A DNA stretch of 17,733 bases from JAZQNF01 sp045641505 (GCA_045641505.1 JAZUHB010000119.1:1-17733); one strand, 5' to 3'. Numbered from the stretch's first letter, positions 1 to 7,675 are shown. A program made the numbers and translations. The notes: generated from the letters alone by a model not told the origin.

Positions 1-399
1 CGGGAGGCGCTCGGACGTTCGCTCCGGCGTAAGCTCTCGGAGGAGCGGCTGCTGCTCGGCGCGGCGCTCGGCCGGATCAAGGCGGGAAGCCCTGCCGCGC
101 GGGTCGCCGAGGCCCGCATGCAGAGCGCGCATCTCCGGGACCGGCTGGACCGCGCGTCCCGCTATTTCCTGAAGGAAAAACGGCATGAGCTCGGGCTTTC
201 CCTGGAGCGGATCAAGCTGCTCGACCCGGAGGCGCCGCTCGAAAAGGGCTACGCGCTCGTAACGGACGGAGCCGGCATTCCGGTGCCCGGCGTGAAGGGG
301 CTCGTGAGGGGCGACGCGCTCACGGTCCGCATGAAGGACGGAAGCGCCTCCGTCACGGTAGACGCTGTGAATACGATTTCGGAGAACGGAAATGGCTGA
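1..399 (+). CDS. xseA: Exodeoxyribonuclease VII large subunit, C-terminal part (5' end outside window)
   Basis: The reading frame is open from base 1 and encodes the last 132 residues of XseA, the catalytic subunit of exonuclease VII, which degrades single-stranded DNA in the cytoplasm together with many copies of XseB. The first ~75 residues are charged, Arg/Glu/Leu-rich helix typical of the long coiled-coil part of XseA. They are followed by the conserved tail motif LEKGYALVTD, then a GD.L.VRMKDG segment, which matches the family's terminal beta domain. The nuclease and OB-fold domains lie upstream of the window. The gene ends in an 8-base ATG-N2-TGA overlap with xseB, which indicates translational coupling of the two subunits. 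The assignment rests on the tail motif and on xseB directly following. Confidence 0.9.
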   Translation, partial: REALGRSLRRKLSEERLLLGAALGRIKAGSPAARVAEARMQSAHLRDRLDRASRYFLKEKRHELGLSLERIKLLDPEAPLEKGYALVTDGAGIPVPGVKGLVRGDALTVRMKDGSASVTVDAVNTISENGNG

Positions 400-610
400 A
401 GAAAAAGAAGTGAAGGACCTCCTGCTCGAGGAGGCGCTGGAGAAGCTTACGGAGATCGCGGCCCGGATGGAGCAGGGCGGTCTCCCGCTCGCGGATATGA
501 TGAAGCTGTATAAAGAAGGGATCGCGCTGTCCCGCCGCTGCGAGGAGCTCCTCTCCGCCGCGGAAAAGGAGATCGAGATCCTGGATACGGAGAATGACGG
601 CAATGCTTGA
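392..610 (+). CDS. xseB: Exodeoxyribonuclease VII small subunit
   Basis: A 72-residue acidic, all-helical protein of the normal XseB length. Residues ~14-60 (LEEALEKLTEIAARMEQGGL, then LADMMKLYKEGIALSRRCEELL) match the family pattern of a helical hairpin with the short turn 'GGLPL' and the 'YKEG..L...C...L' second helix. XseB subunits decorate the XseA coiled coil and are needed for active exonuclease VII. The ATG at 392 is preceded by GGAG at 381-384 with a 7-base spacing, and it overlaps the end of xseA by 8 bases. The 3' end overlaps ispA. This xseA-xseB-ispA order is common in bacteria and supports the call. Confidence 0.93.
   Translation: MAEEKEVKDLLLEEALEKLTEIAARMEQGGLPLADMMKLYKEGIALSRRCEELLSAAEKEIEILDTENDGNA
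589..592 (+). promoter_or_regulatory. Ribosome binding site that favours the second ATG of ispA
   Basis: GGAG at 589-592 sits only 1 base before the first possible ispA ATG (594) but 10 bases before the next in-frame ATG (603). The second start also gives an 8-base ATG-N2-TGA overlap with xseB, the same geometry as the xseA/xseB junction. The choice is an inference from spacing. Confidence 0.5.
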
Positions 611-1478
611 GCACGAAGAAACGGTCCGCCGCGAGCGAAGCGGCTTCGAGGAACGGCTCGCGCAGGCGGTTCCGGCCCTCTATCCCCTGCTTCGGGACGC
701 GGCCTGCTACAGCCTGCTCGCGCCCGGAAAGCGCGTGAGGCCGCTGCTGCTCCTGCTTTGCGGCGGGAGTCTCGGCGTAGAGAAGGAAAAGCTCTACCCC
801 TGGGCGGAGGCGCTGGAGATGATCCACTGCTATTCGCTGATCCACGACGATCTGCCGGCGATGGACGACGACGATTACCGCCGCGGCCGGCTTACCAACC
901 ATAAGGTCTTCGGCGAAGGTCAGGCGATTCTGGCCGGCGACGGGCTGCAGAGCCTGGCGTTTCAGACCGCGTCCGAAGCCCTCGCGGCCGATCCCGGCCC
1001 CGGCACCGCGCGGGCGATGAAGCTCCTCGCGGAGGCCGCGCTGGGTATGGTCTGCGGACAGAGCGCCGACCTCGTCTTCGAGGAGAAGAAGGCGGAGCTC
1101 TCCGACCTTCAGTATATCGAACGCAACAAGACCGGCTGTCTGCTGACCGCGCCGCTCACGATGGCGGGCGCCCTGGCCGGCGTCGGCGCCGGGGAGCAGG
1201 AAAGGCTCGAGCGCGCCGGCCGCGCTCTCGGGACCGCGTTCCAGATCTACGATGACGTGCTGGACGTGGAGGGAAGCTTCGAGGAGCTCGGCAAGCCCAT
1301 CGGCAGCGACCGGGAAAACGGCAAGTCCACCTTCGTCTCCGTCTTCGGCCTGGAAAAGGCGAAGGAGGAGGCCGAACGGCTCACGGAGGAGTCCGTCGGG
1401 GCTCTTTCCTTCCTGCCGGGCGAATACGGCGAGGCGCTCCGCGAATTCGTGCGGGCGCTGATCACGCGCCGGAACTGA
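603..1478 (+). CDS. ispA: Short-chain polyprenyl diphosphate synthase (farnesyl/geranyl diphosphate synthase)
   Basis: This 291-residue protein (294 if the ATG at 594 is used) condenses isopentenyl diphosphate with allylic diphosphates to give C10-C15 chains for quinone, undecaprenyl and other isoprenoid synthesis. Numbered from 603, GKRVRP lies at ~42-47. The first aspartate-rich motif DDLPAMDDDD is at ~82-91 within YSLIHDDLPAMDDDDYRRG, a signature of bacterial IspA-type enzymes. The second aspartate-rich motif DDVLD is at ~217-221, followed by GKPIGSD at ~230-236. All catalytic Mg-binding aspartates are present and the length is normal for the family. Product chain length cannot be read with certainty; farnesyl diphosphate is the usual product. 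The gene precedes dxs, which supplies the precursors of the same pathway. The start is chosen by ribosome-binding-site spacing and the 8-base overlap with xseB. Confidence 0.93.
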   Translation: MLEHEETVRRERSGFEERLAQAVPALYPLLRDAACYSLLAPGKRVRPLLLLLCGGSLGVEKEKLYPWAEALEMIHCYSLIHDDLPAMDDDDYRRGRLTNHKVFGEGQAILAGDGLQSLAFQTASEALAADPGPGTARAMKLLAEAALGMVCGQSADLVFEEKKAELSDLQYIERNKTGCLLTAPLTMAGALAGVGAGEQERLERAGRALGTAFQIYDDVLDVEGSFEELGKPIGSDRENGKSTFVSVFGLEKAKEEAERLTEESVGALSFLPGEYGEALREFVRALITRRN

Positions 1479-1509
1479 ACGAAAATCTGACGAAAGGATC
1501 CGGAGAACG

Positions 1510-3369
1510 TTGTCTCACTATCTGGATATGCTGCACGCGCCTTCGGATCTCAAGGCGCTGACGGAGGAGCAGTGCGGGGAGCTCGCGGAGGAGATCCGCG
1601 CCTTCCTGATCGAAAAGGTCTCCCGAAACGGCGGGCATCTCAGCTCCAATCTGGGCGACGTCGAGCTTACGCTGGCGCTCCATCGGGTGTTCGATCTTCC
1701 CAAGGACAAGCTGATCTGGGACGTGGGCCATCAGGCCTACACGCACAAGATCCTGACCGGCCGCGCGGAGGGCTTCGGACATCTCCGCCATGAGGGCGGC
1801 GTGAGCGGCTTCCCCCGCCGGGGCGAAAGCGAATACGATCTGTTCGACGCGGGCCACGCCTCTTCGGCGATTTCGCTGGCCTACGGCATGGCCGTGGCGC
1901 GGGACCGGGCCGGGGAGAAGTACGCGGTGGTAAGCGTCGTGGGCGACGGAGCCCTGACCGGCGGCCTCTCCTACGAGGCGATGAACAACGCCGGCAAGAG
2001 CCGTCACAAGCTCATCGTGATCCTGAACGACAACGCGATGGCGATCGCCCATTCGGTGGGCGGCATGTCCAACCATCTGAGCCTGCTCCGCTCCAACGGG
2101 AAATACCTGCAGAGCAAGCGTGAAATCAAGAATTTCATGACCGGCGTGCCGCTGCTTCGGCCCCTTTACAAGGCCGTGAACGAAGGCAAGGACCGGCTGA
2201 AATACGCCTTCATCAAGGGCGGAATCATCTTCGAGGAGATGGGCTTCACCTACCTCGGCCCGGTCGACGGGCATGACATCGGAGACATGGAGGCCGTTTT
2301 CCGCCAGGCAATCGAAATCGAAAAGCCGGTAATCATCCACGTCCGCACGCAGAAGGGAAGGGGTTACGCTCCGGCGGAGCAGAATCCCGAGCTCTATCAC
2401 GGCGTCGGCGCGTTCGACCCGGCAAAGGGCGCGGAGCCTTCCGCTGTGCCGACCTATTCCCGTCTGTTCGGCAGCGTGATGGAGGAGTTCGCGGCGGAGG
2501 ATCCCCGGATTCAGGTGGTCACCGCGGCGATGGCCTACGGCTGCGGACTGAGCCGCTTCGAGGAGCGCTTCCCCGACCGGCTCCATGACGTGGGCATCGC
2601 GGAGGAGCACGGCGTTTCCTTCGCGGCGGGACTCGCGCGGGCGGGCGAACGCCCCTATGTGGCAATTTATTCCACCTTTCTGCAGCGCGCCTATGACCAG
2701 GTGGCGCAGGATCTCTGCCTGAACAGGCTGCCGGTCACCCTGGCAATCGACCGCGCCGGCATCACCGGCGAGGACGGAGAAACGCACCAGGGCATCTACG
2801 ATATCGCCTATCTGTCTCATATTCCGGGCTTCTGCCTGATGGCGCCCGCCTCGGCGCGCGAGATGCGCAGGATGCTGGAATTTTCGAGAACTTACGAGGG
2901 GCCGCTGGGGCTCCGTTATCCGAAGGGAGAAAGCTGGGAGGAGCCGGAGGAGCTTCCCTCGCCCGCAATCGAACCGGGCCGCGGCCGTCTCGTGAGAGAG
3001 GGAAGCGGCGTGGCGGTGCTCGCGCTCGGCGCGTGCCTTCGTCCCGCGCTGGAGGCGGCAAAGCGCCTCGCGGCGGAGGGAACGGAGATCACCGTCGCCG
3101 ATCCCCGTTTCGCGTCGCCGGTCGATTCGGAGCTGATTCTTCGGCTGGCCCGGACCCACGAAGCCATCCTCACGGTCGAGGACCACGTCAGGGACGGGGG
3201 CTTCGGCATGCGCGTCGCGGCGTTTCTCGCGGAGCAGGGGCTTCCCTGCCGGGTAAAGGTTCTGGCGCTGCCGGACGCCTTCATCGGCCAGGGCAGCCGC
3301 GGCGAGCTTCTCCGCCGCTTCGGCCTGGACGCGGAGGGGATCCTCCGCGCGGTAAAGGAGCTTGGCTGA
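1510..3369 (+). CDS. dxs: 1-deoxy-D-xylulose-5-phosphate synthase
   Basis: A 619-residue thiamine-diphosphate enzyme that joins pyruvate and glyceraldehyde 3-phosphate, the first step of the MEP isoprenoid pathway. Visible landmarks are GGHLSSNLG (~41-49, with the conserved His43), WDVGHQAY (~70-77), the thiamine-diphosphate motif GDGALTGG (145-152) ending at NDN (173-175), GFTYLGPVDGHD (~245-256), the catalytic glutamate in VGIAEEH (Glu365), and DRAGITGEDGETHQG (~414-428). The start is TTG at 1510, with GGAG at 1502-1505 four bases upstream. It places 'YLDMLHAPSDLKAL' where relatives begin, whereas the next ATG (1528) would trim conserved N-terminal residues. A 31-base gap separates it from ispA. 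The loop after NDN reads AMAIA rather than the common EMSI, a mild variant. Length and motifs leave little doubt. Confidence 0.96.
   Translation: MSHYLDMLHAPSDLKALTEEQCGELAEEIRAFLIEKVSRNGGHLSSNLGDVELTLALHRVFDLPKDKLIWDVGHQAYTHKILTGRAEGFGHLRHEGGVSGFPRRGESEYDLFDAGHASSAISLAYGMAVARDRAGEKYAVVSVVGDGALTGGLSYEAMNNAGKSRHKLIVILNDNAMAIAHSVGGMSNHLSLLRSNGKYLQSKREIKNFMTGVPLLRPLYKAVNEGKDRLKYAFIKGGIIFEEMGFTYLGPVDGHDIGDMEAVFRQAIEIEKPVIIHVRTQKGRGYAPAEQNPELYHGVGAFDPAKGAEPSAVPTYSRLFGSVMEEFAAEDPRIQVVTAAMAYGCGLSRFEERFPDRLHDVGIAEEHGVSFAAGLARAGERPYVAIYSTFLQRAYDQVAQDLCLNRLPVTLAIDRAGITGEDGETHQGIYDIAYLSHIPGFCLMAPASAREMRRMLEFSRTYEGPLGLRYPKGESWEEPEELPSPAIEPGRGRLVREGSGVAVLALGACLRPALEAAKRLAAEGTEITVADPRFASPVDSELILRLARTHEAILTVEDHVRDGGFGMRVAAFLAEQGLPCRVKVLALPDAFIGQGSRGELLRRFGLDAEGILRAVKELG
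3355..3360 (+). promoter_or_regulatory. Ribosome binding site that decides the tlyA start
   Basis: AAGGAG at 3355-3360 lies inside the last codons of dxs. It is 1 base from the upstream TTG (3362) but 10 bases from the GTG at 3371, so the GTG is the better start. The resulting N-terminus begins MEEERLD, close to the way TlyA proteins usually begin. Confidence 0.55.
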
Positions 3370-3370
3370 C

Positions 3371-4201
3371 GTGGAAGAGGAGAGACTGGACATCCGGCTG
3401 ATCCGCGAGGGCAGAGCGTCCTCCCGGGAAAAAGCCAAGGAACTGATCGGAAACGGCTTCGTTTCCGTCAACGGCCGCCCTGCGAAGAAGGCAGGGCAGA
3501 CCGTGAAGGAGGAGGATCTCATCGAGGTCGCGGTCCCCGCGGTCTCGGCCGGCGACTACCGCTCGGAGGAGGTCTTCGTGAGCCGCGGCGGGCACAAGCT
3601 GGCCCGGGCGCTGCAGTTTTTCGGGATCGATCCCGCGGGACTCTGCTGCCTCGACGCCGGCGCGTCGACAGGCGGCTTTACCGATGTGCTGCTCCGGCGG
3701 GGGGCGGCGCGGGTCTTCGCGGTGGACGTGGGCCACGGGCAGTTCGACCCGGAGCTCGCGAAAGATGAACGGATCACGGTACGGGAAGGTGTAAACGTAC
3801 GATACTTAAGCGTAGAGGATTTTCCCGGTCCGATGGATCTCGTTACCGCCGATCTTTCTTTCATCTCGCTCACCAAGGTGCTGGAGCCGCTGGAGGCGCT
3901 CCTCGCGGAGGGCGGAACACTCGTCTGCCTGGTCAAGCCCCAGTTCGAGGCGGGGCCCGGCGCGGTGGACAAGAACGGCGTCATCAGGGACGGCCGCGTG
4001 CGGCTGGGCGTGCTCCGCAGGGTGTGCGCCGCCGCGGCGGGCCTGGGCCTTTCGGTCCGGGGGATCACCTATTCCCCCATCAAGGGTCCGGAAGGAAACG
4101 TGGAGTTTCTGTTATACGCGGTCAAGGACGGCCGCGGAGCCGTGCCGGAGGACGAAGCGCTCCGCCGGGCGGTCGAGGAGGCTGCGCAGGTACTCGGGTA
4201 A
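3371..4201 (+). CDS. tlyA: TlyA family S4-domain RNA methyltransferase (hemolysin-like)
   Basis: A 276-residue protein with an N-terminal S4 RNA-binding domain (~3-62: RLDIRLIREGRASSREKAKEL, then VSVNGRPAKK) and a Rossmann methyltransferase domain. The latter shows SRGGHKL (~71-77), the S-adenosylmethionine loop LDAGASTGGF (~94-103), ADLSFISL (~160-167), VKPQFE (~188-193) and NVEFLLY near the C-terminus. Together these give the K-D-K-E residues of this 2'-O-methyltransferase family. Mycobacterial TlyA methylates 16S and 23S rRNA; in Firmicutes the role is inferred to be ribosomal RNA methylation. The GTG start at 3371 is preferred to TTG at 3362 because of the AAGGAG position. Only one base separates it from dxs, implying coupling. 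A short patch of rare codons (GTA, CGA, TTA) at 3791-3814 is unlike the rest of the gene. In many relatives nadK follows; here argR follows directly. Confidence 0.92.
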   Translation: MEEERLDIRLIREGRASSREKAKELIGNGFVSVNGRPAKKAGQTVKEEDLIEVAVPAVSAGDYRSEEVFVSRGGHKLARALQFFGIDPAGLCCLDAGASTGGFTDVLLRRGAARVFAVDVGHGQFDPELAKDERITVREGVNVRYLSVEDFPGPMDLVTADLSFISLTKVLEPLEALLAEGGTLVCLVKPQFEAGPGAVDKNGVIRDGRVRLGVLRRVCAAAAGLGLSVRGITYSPIKGPEGNVEFLLYAVKDGRGAVPEDEALRRAVEEAAQVLG

Positions 4202-4202
4202 C

Positions 4203-4217
4203 ACAGTCATACACTGT
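4203..4217 (+). promoter_or_regulatory. Inverted repeat upstream of argR, possible operator
   Basis: ACAGT-CATAC-ACTGT is a perfect 5-base-arm dyad in the 34-base gap between tlyA and argR. It overlaps a direct repeat of AC(A/T)GTCAT (4203-4210 and 4213-4220) spaced one helical turn apart. ArgR commonly controls its own gene, so an operator here is conceivable, but the sequence does not match the known ARG-box half-site TGAAT well and no promoter is evident. Speculative. Confidence 0.25.
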
Positions 4218-4235
4218 CATCGATAGGGGAAAATC

Positions 4236-4697
4236 ATGAACGAAAAGAAGAACAGACAGGCGCTGATCCAGCGCATCGTGCGGGAAAACGAGATTTCCAC
4301 GCAGGACGGACTGCTGGAAAAGCTTAAGGAGTGCGGCATCGAGGTCACTCAGGCGACGGTTTCCCGGGATCTCCGGGAGCTGGGCCTCAGCAAGAAGAAC
4401 GGCCGCCGGGGACAGGTGAACTATGCCGTCGCCGAGACCGTGGGCGCGGATGCGGGCGACGCCTCCAAGTTCCGTCGCATCATCCGCGAGGCCTTCGTCA
4501 GCGCCGAAAAGGCGGGTACGATTCTCGTGATCCGCACCGTCGGCGGCATGGCAATGGCGGTCGGCGCGGCCGTAGACAACGCGGCCTTCGAGGAGCTCGT
4601 GGGCTGCATCGCGGGCGACGATACCGTCTTCGCGGCGACGCCCTCCGAGGAGGCCGCCGAAAAACTCAAGGAAAAGATCCTCTCCATCATTTCGTAA
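4236..4697 (+). CDS. argR: Arginine repressor
   Basis: A 153-residue protein of standard ArgR/AhrC length. The N-terminal winged helix-turn-helix contains the recognition-helix signature TQATVSRDLRELGL (~38-51). The C-terminal hexamerisation and arginine-binding domain contains GTILVIRTVGGMAMAVGAAVDN (~94-115) and the hallmark GCIAGDDTVF (~123-132), whose paired aspartates contact arginine. ArgR hexamers bind operator pairs to repress arginine biosynthesis and activate catabolism. The ATG at 4236 follows an AGGGGA ribosome binding site. The argR-recN adjacency is conserved across Firmicutes and supports the call, although its targets are elsewhere. One small variant is Cys in place of the usual Thr in 'GTIAGDDT'. 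Confidence 0.95.
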   Translation: MNEKKNRQALIQRIVRENEISTQDGLLEKLKECGIEVTQATVSRDLRELGLSKKNGRRGQVNYAVAETVGADAGDASKFRRIIREAFVSAEKAGTILVIRTVGGMAMAVGAAVDNAAFEELVGCIAGDDTVFAATPSEEAAEKLKEKILSIIS

Positions 4698-4715
4698 AGC
4701 GGAGGAAGAACGAGC

Positions 4716-6419
4716 ATGCTTTCTCAGATCAGTGTTCAGAACATCGCGCTCATCGACGAAGTGTCGGTGGAGCTCGGCGAGGGCCTGAACATCATCACCG
4801 GTGAGACCGGTGCCGGCAAAAGCATCCTGCTGGGCGCCATCAACCTGGCCCTGAGCGCGAAGACCGCGAAGGAGGTCGTGCGTGATCCGGAGCAGAACGC
4901 CTCGGTGGACCTTTTGTTCACGGACGTCTCCGACGAGGTCGCGGCGGCGCTTTCCGGGATGGACATCGACGCGTCCGACCGCGAGGTTCTGATCTCGCGG
5001 CGCTTCGGCGTGGGCGGACGCGGGACGAGCCGGGTGAACGGCGTCACGGTGACGGCGGCGCAGGTCAAGCAGATCGCGCAGCTTCTGATCGACGTCCATG
5101 GGCAGCACGAGCTGCAGTCGCTCCTCAACAGCGCGTTCCACATCGAGATCCTGGACCGCTTCGACGAGCGCATCATGGAGAGAAAGCCCCGCATGGCGGA
5201 GCTCTGGAACCGTTCGCTGGAGATTAACCGCGAGCTGTCCCGGCTGACGGAGAACGAGCGCGAAAAGGACCGGCTGCTCGCCCTGATGCAGTACGAATCC
5301 GACGAAATCGCCGCCGCGAACCTGCGGGAGGGCGAGGAGGACGAGCTGAACGAGCTCCGGAAGAAGCTCCTCTATGCCGGCCGTCTCAAGGAGGACAGCC
5401 TGAAGGCCCACGAGCTGCTCCGCTCCGGCGAGGGCGGAGAGTGCGCGGTCGACCTGATGAACAGCGCCCTGTCGCTGATCGAGTCGGCGGAGCGCTTCGA
5501 CGAGGGCTTCTTCAGGGAGAAAAAGGAAGAGCTGATGAACGCCGTCGCCATCGCGGAGGACCTCGCGCAGGAGCTCCGCGGCTACAGCGAGAGCATCGAG
5601 GGGGATGAGGGCCGCCTGAACGAGACCGAGGAGCGGCTGGACCTGATTCACAGACTGAAGAGCAAATACGGGCGCACGGTCGAAGAGATCCTGCGCTATA
5701 AGGAAAAGAACGACGCCGAGATCCGGAAGCTCGAGAACGTGGCGGAGACCATCGCCGCGCTCCGCTCCGAGGAGGCGAAGAACCGGGCGGAGGCGGAGGC
5801 CCTCGCGGCCGAGCTCACCGCGCTCCGCAGTGACGCCGGTGAGCGTATCGGCGCGGAGATCACGAAGATCCTGGCGACGCTTCAGTTCTCCGATCCCGCG
5901 TTCGTGATCGAGCTTAGCCCGAAGGAGCTGTCCGCGAAGGGCGCCGACGAGGTGCGCTTCATGATCCGGGCCAACAAGGGCGACAGCATCCGTCCGCTGG
6001 CGCAGATCGCCTCGGGCGGCGAGCTTTCGCGCGTCATGCTGGCGATCAAGACCGTGCTCGCGGAGCAGGATGAGATCGGTACGCTGATCTTCGACGAGAT
6101 CGACAGCGGCATTTCCGGCCGCACCGCCCAGAGCGTGGCGGAGAAGATGGACCGCATCGCCGGCTTCCGCCAGGTGATCGCGGTGACCCATCTGCCCCAG
6201 ATCGCGGCGATGGCCGACCGGCATCTGTGCATCAGCAAGGTCGAGGAGAACGGGCAGACCTACACCCGCGTCACGCCTCTGGACCGTTCCGCCCAGGTGC
6301 AGGAGCTGGCCCGCATGGTGGGCGGTGTCGAGATCACGCCGGCCGTGCTGGAGAACGCCCGCGAGATGAAGGAACTGGCGCTCGCCTGGAAAGCGGCCGA
6401 GCCGCATGAGGAGGCCTGA
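4716..6419 (+). CDS. recN: DNA repair protein RecN (SMC-like ATPase)
   Basis: A 567-residue SMC-like ATPase, the normal RecN size, that acts early at DNA double-strand breaks. The N-terminal head has 'ISVQNIALIDEVSVEL' and Walker A GETGAGKS (29-36), plus the Q-loop-like IDVHGQHE (~125-132). A central region rich in Glu/Lys/Arg/Leu (~160-380) is predicted coiled coil, with the family motif LIHRLKSKYG (~310-319). The C-terminal head has the signature SGGELSR (433-439), Walker B LIFDEID (457-463) and VTHLPQIAAMADRH. All ATPase motifs are intact. The start is an ATG behind GGAGGAAG with a good spacing, 18 bases after argR. The stop overlaps the next gene's ATG by one base, suggesting coupled translation. 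The spoIVB-spo0A pair that follows recN in many sporulating relatives is absent. Confidence 0.97.
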   Translation: MLSQISVQNIALIDEVSVELGEGLNIITGETGAGKSILLGAINLALSAKTAKEVVRDPEQNASVDLLFTDVSDEVAAALSGMDIDASDREVLISRRFGVGGRGTSRVNGVTVTAAQVKQIAQLLIDVHGQHELQSLLNSAFHIEILDRFDERIMERKPRMAELWNRSLEINRELSRLTENEREKDRLLALMQYESDEIAAANLREGEEDELNELRKKLLYAGRLKEDSLKAHELLRSGEGGECAVDLMNSALSLIESAERFDEGFFREKKEELMNAVAIAEDLAQELRGYSESIEGDEGRLNETEERLDLIHRLKSKYGRTVEEILRYKEKNDAEIRKLENVAETIAALRSEEAKNRAEAEALAAELTALRSDAGERIGAEITKILATLQFSDPAFVIELSPKELSAKGADEVRFMIRANKGDSIRPLAQIASGGELSRVMLAIKTVLAEQDEIGTLIFDEIDSGISGRTAQSVAEKMDRIAGFRQVIAVTHLPQIAAMADRHLCISKVEENGQTYTRVTPLDRSAQVQELARMVGGVEITPAVLENAREMKELALAWKAAEPHEEA

Positions 6420-7657
6420 TGCAGATCGTTGTGATCGGAGGCGGCGCCTCCGGAATGGCCGCGGCGATCGCGGCGAAGACGGCCGATCCGTCCTCCCGCG
6501 TCCTCATCCTCGAAAAGAAAGAAAGAGTCGGCAAGAAGATCCTGGCGACCGGCAACGGCCGCTGCAATCTTTCGAACCGTGATCTGTCCCTCTGTCACTT
6601 CCACGGAAGCTGTGCCGTTCTGGTGCCCGCCGTATTCGCGGAGATGGGCCCGGAGGAAACGGAGAGCTTCTGGAACGGTCTCGGCATCGAGTACCGCGAG
6701 CTGGAGGAGGGGAAGGTTTTCCCCTACAGTCTCCAGGCCTCGTCCGTGCTGGACGCGCTCCGCTTCGAGCTGGAGCGCCTCGGCGTCGAGCTTCTCACGG
6801 AGACGGCGGTCCGGAGCATCGTCCGCAAGGCGAAGGGCTTCGAGCTGAGCGTTCTCTGCGAAGAGAAAACGCGGACCCTCCGCGCCGACCGGGTGATCCT
6901 GGCCGCAGGCGGCGCCGCTTCCCCGAAGCTTGGCTCCGCCGGTGAAGGCGCGAAGCTGGCCAAGGGACTGGGCCTCGCCGTGAGCGAGCTCCGGCCGGCC
7001 CTCTGCCGCCTCCTTTCGCGGGATCCGGAGCTCAGGAACCTGGCGGGAGTCAAGCAGGAGGGACGCGCGGTCCTCCGGGACGGCGAAAAGGAAATCGCCC
7101 GGGAAGAAGGCGAGATCCTCTTCACCCAGGAGGGGCTCAGCGGTCCCCCGATCCTCCGGCTCAGCCGGGCGGCGGGCGATCTACTGGCGGAGGGGAAAAA
7201 GGCCGAGATCCGGCTGGATCTCTTCCCGGAGTACGCGCAGGGCGTGCTCTTCGCGAAGCTCACAGAGCGCTTCGGCAGGCTTTCTCACCTGAGCGCGCAG
7301 GACGCTCTGGGCGGCTTCGTGCACAAGAAGGTGGCCGTGAGCGCGCTCAAGCGTGCCGGCATCGCCCCGGGTTCCCCGGCCGCGGGCCTCGGCAAAAAGG
7401 ATGCAGGTGCCCTGGCGGCCCTGCTCAAGGGCTTCGTCTTCTCCGTGACCGCTCCCGACGGCTTCGAGGAGGCGCAGGTCACGGCGGGCGGCGTGCTCGC
7501 GAACGAACTGACCCCGGGCCTCGGGTCCCGGAAGGTCCCGGCCCTTTTCCTCTGCGGAGAGGTCCTGGATCTGGACGGCGACTGCGGAGGCTACAATCTG
7601 CAGTGGGCCGTATCCTCCGGCATAGTCGCCGGACGGAACGCCGCGGCCGCAGAATAA
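6419..7657 (+). CDS. BaiN/HI0933-family NAD(P)/FAD-dependent oxidoreductase
   Basis: A 412-residue flavoprotein of the HI0933-like family (also called YhiN, BaiN or 'aminoacetone oxidase family'). The N-terminal dinucleotide fold shows VVIGGGASGMAAAIAA (~4-19) with an acidic LEKK at ~31-34, followed by the family signature ATGNGRCNLSN (~43-53) and FPYSLQASSVLDAL. A second FAD contact is seen in VILAAGGAASPKLG. The C-terminal signature CGEVLDLDGDCGGYNLQWA spans ~379-397. Physiological substrate and reaction are uncertain for most members; a bile-acid dehydroxylation link was proposed for BaiN of gut clostridia and should not be assumed here. It starts one base inside the recN stop, with GGAGG at 6410-6414, and is sandwiched between DNA-repair genes, so it is probably co-transcribed. 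No signal peptide or membrane segment is visible, so it is likely cytoplasmic. Confidence 0.88.
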   Translation: MQIVVIGGGASGMAAAIAAKTADPSSRVLILEKKERVGKKILATGNGRCNLSNRDLSLCHFHGSCAVLVPAVFAEMGPEETESFWNGLGIEYRELEEGKVFPYSLQASSVLDALRFELERLGVELLTETAVRSIVRKAKGFELSVLCEEKTRTLRADRVILAAGGAASPKLGSAGEGAKLAKGLGLAVSELRPALCRLLSRDPELRNLAGVKQEGRAVLRDGEKEIAREEGEILFTQEGLSGPPILRLSRAAGDLLAEGKKAEIRLDLFPEYAQGVLFAKLTERFGRLSHLSAQDALGGFVHKKVAVSALKRAGIAPGSPAAGLGKKDAGALAALLKGFVFSVTAPDGFEEAQVTAGGVLANELTPGLGSRKVPALFLCGEVLDLDGDCGGYNLQWAVSSGIVAGRNAAAAE

Positions 7658-7675
7658 ACTAAAGGAGAACACAGG

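Noticed and set aside
1462..3522. A 686-codon minus-strand open frame over dxs
   Set aside because: Codon-aligned mirror of dxs, which has full motif support; compositional artefact.
3791..3814. Internal promoter inside tlyA around GATACT
   Set aside because: No acceptable -35 hexamer at 16-18 bases upstream; kept only as a rare-codon observation.
4122..6407. A 761-codon minus-strand open frame over argR and recN
   Set aside because: Codon-aligned mirror of two well-supported genes; no ribosome binding site or family resemblance.
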